Assembly: GCF_009909185.1 (NCBI RefSeq)
Contig: NZ_JAAAMV010000003.1
Location: 1 to 64,000, forward strand
Reading direction: 5' to 3'
Length of the DNA: 64,000 nt
Source of the DNA: Paenibacillus glycinis
GTDB taxonomy: Bacteria; Bacillota; Bacilli; Paenibacillales; Paenibacillaceae
The position numbers and the translations under genes were made by a program. The notes beneath the pieces are model-generated. The model had not been told where the DNA came from. It saw only the letters and a program-made list of their open reading frames with translations, and ran no database searches. Below, one piece after another: positions 63,248 to 64,000 of this stretch (position 1 is the stretch's first letter; each line of letters begins with the position of its first letter).

Positions 63248-64000
63248 TTAATCAATACTTCCAAACGATTTCCACCCATTCGCCGTATACGCCCAACCGA
63301 TCCTGCCTCCCTCAGCGGGAGAACCGTTGAACACGATGTCGCCAATTTCGCCCGGCTGTTCCGGAACCCTATCGCCGAAGCGAATTTCCCGGCCCACATG
63401 AAGCTTGGAGCCCGCCAATAGTTCCGAACCATAAGGCGCTTGGGTAGTAATATTCGGAACAAGATAAACCCCGAATAAATCGAGTTCGAATGGGCCGTTG
63501 ATCGTAAACGAGATTTTCTTTCCTTCGACCGCCCTCATATGAATGGATTGCGTAAAACGTTCCCTGCCGCTTGGCCATAGCATGCTCGGTTCGAATTTGC
63601 GGTTCCCAGCTTCAATCGCCATGGGCATCGCTTTGCCTGAACGATTGCTGCCGACGATGAATAGCGTATAATCAGGATACTTATTCATGCTCTCGACGGT
63701 CGTCATCCATACCCGAGACGAACCCGTGTCGCGAACGGAGCTCAACCTGCAGCCTGAAGGCTGCAATTGTTCAAACCGAATCGATTCTCCCGTGACTTGA
63801 ACATTATTCGGGAGGCCATCCCGATCATTCGAGTAAAGCGCCGGGTTAGAGATCACGTTGTGCCCCGCGTTTCCCATGACGGACACCGTTCTTCTCTCCC
63901 AGTCCTGTTGGAAAGGAGTGGCATCCTCGTACCCCATGACGGTAACGCAACCCACGGGATCATCGATCATGGAACCATGCACGGCATCTTGATGGTTGGA
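63248..64000 (-). CDS. Pectate-lyase-fold protein, C-terminal part (gene runs off the window)
   Basis: The frame is open to the window edge, so this is the C-terminal 250 residues of a longer protein. It aligns with the C-terminal third of the protein at 34834. Matching pieces are VTVMGYEDATPF with VTMLGFEDVTPF, LDLFGVYLVPNITTQAPYGS with LDLLAMYLVPGITTEAPYAS, and GWAYTANGWKSFG with GWVCVAANNWQPFG. It is probably a beta-helix glycan-acting protein. The apparent GTG start at 63982 is internal. Confidence 0.85.
   Translation of the reverse strand, partial: SNHQDAVHGSMIDDPVGCVTVMGYEDATPFQQDWERRTVSVMGNAGHNVISNPALYSNDRDGLPNNVQVTGESIRFEQLQPSGCRLSSVRDTGSSRVWMTTVESMNKYPDYTLFIVGSNRSGKAMPMAIEAGNRKFEPSMLWPSGRERFTQSIHMRAVEGKKISFTINGPFELDLFGVYLVPNITTQAPYGSELLAGSKLHVGREIRFGDRVPEQPGEIGDIVFNGSPAEGGRIGWAYTANGWKSFGSID

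Overview
The window is about 64 kb of GC-rich (near 58-60 %) chromosomal DNA. The sporulation genes (cmpA, yyaC), the Firmicute household genes (tex, sprT, a DUF1128 gene) and the type-2 galT point to an endospore-forming Bacillales species. Gene style and base composition look most like Paenibacillaceae (Paenibacillus or Cohnella). This is an inference from the genes; there is no 16S gene in the window. I see no phage, IS element, integrase or CRISPR array.

Layout. 1-9.5 kb: tRNA-Asn, sprT, cmpA, tex, small redox and membrane genes, a cupredoxin, a small gene that seems to use an ATA start, and a large O-antigen-ligase/TPR membrane protein. 9.7-14.1 kb: a c-di-GMP block with a PilZ receptor, an HD-GYP protein with a substituted HD motif, and two GGDEF cyclases. 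14.2-18.6 kb: methyltransferase, DUF6483, hydrolase, yyaC, DUF1128. 18.8-25.3 kb: a UDP-glucose dehydrogenase and a galK-galE-galT operon with a divergent AraC regulator. 25.6-32.8 kb: DUF1328, asparaginase, FAD oxidoreductase, cardiolipin synthase, bactofilin, ABC exporter. 32.9-64 kb: a large exopolysaccharide (EPS) region.

The EPS region has three co-oriented minus-strand transcription units. Unit A (39876 to 36852) has an acyltransferase, a GT2 and a MurJ-like flippase. Unit B (60157 to 40039, about 20 kb) has Wzz, fcl, gmd, a WcaF-type acetyltransferase, glycosyltransferases, a BY-kinase-like protein, galU, the initiating sugar transferase, Wzy, Wzx, a pyruvyltransferase, a second ugd, manC and a Tat-exported beta-helix protein. 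Unit C (63128 to 60372) has a CpsD-type kinase, a second Wzz and an O-antigen-ligase-like protein. The sugar genes predict a colanic-acid-like polymer with fucose, glucuronate, glucose or galactose, pyruvate and acetate. Three related parallel beta-helix proteins lie in or beside the cluster; one is cut by the window end.

The most unusual signal is a repeated 17-bp palindrome, consensus TGATAC-N5-GTATCA. It fills exactly the 17-bp spacer between -35 and -10 at the promoters of all three EPS units, and a second copy sits 34-37 bp downstream. Further copies precede a small Cys-rich protein gene and a PilZ gene. This looks like the operator of an undescribed EPS regulon whose regulator is not in the window. 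A structured RNA between wzz and fcl, placed like the Bacillus EAR (eps-associated RNA) antitermination element, may let polymerase traverse the 20-kb unit B. The two BY-kinase-like proteins are each damaged in a different nucleotide-binding motif.
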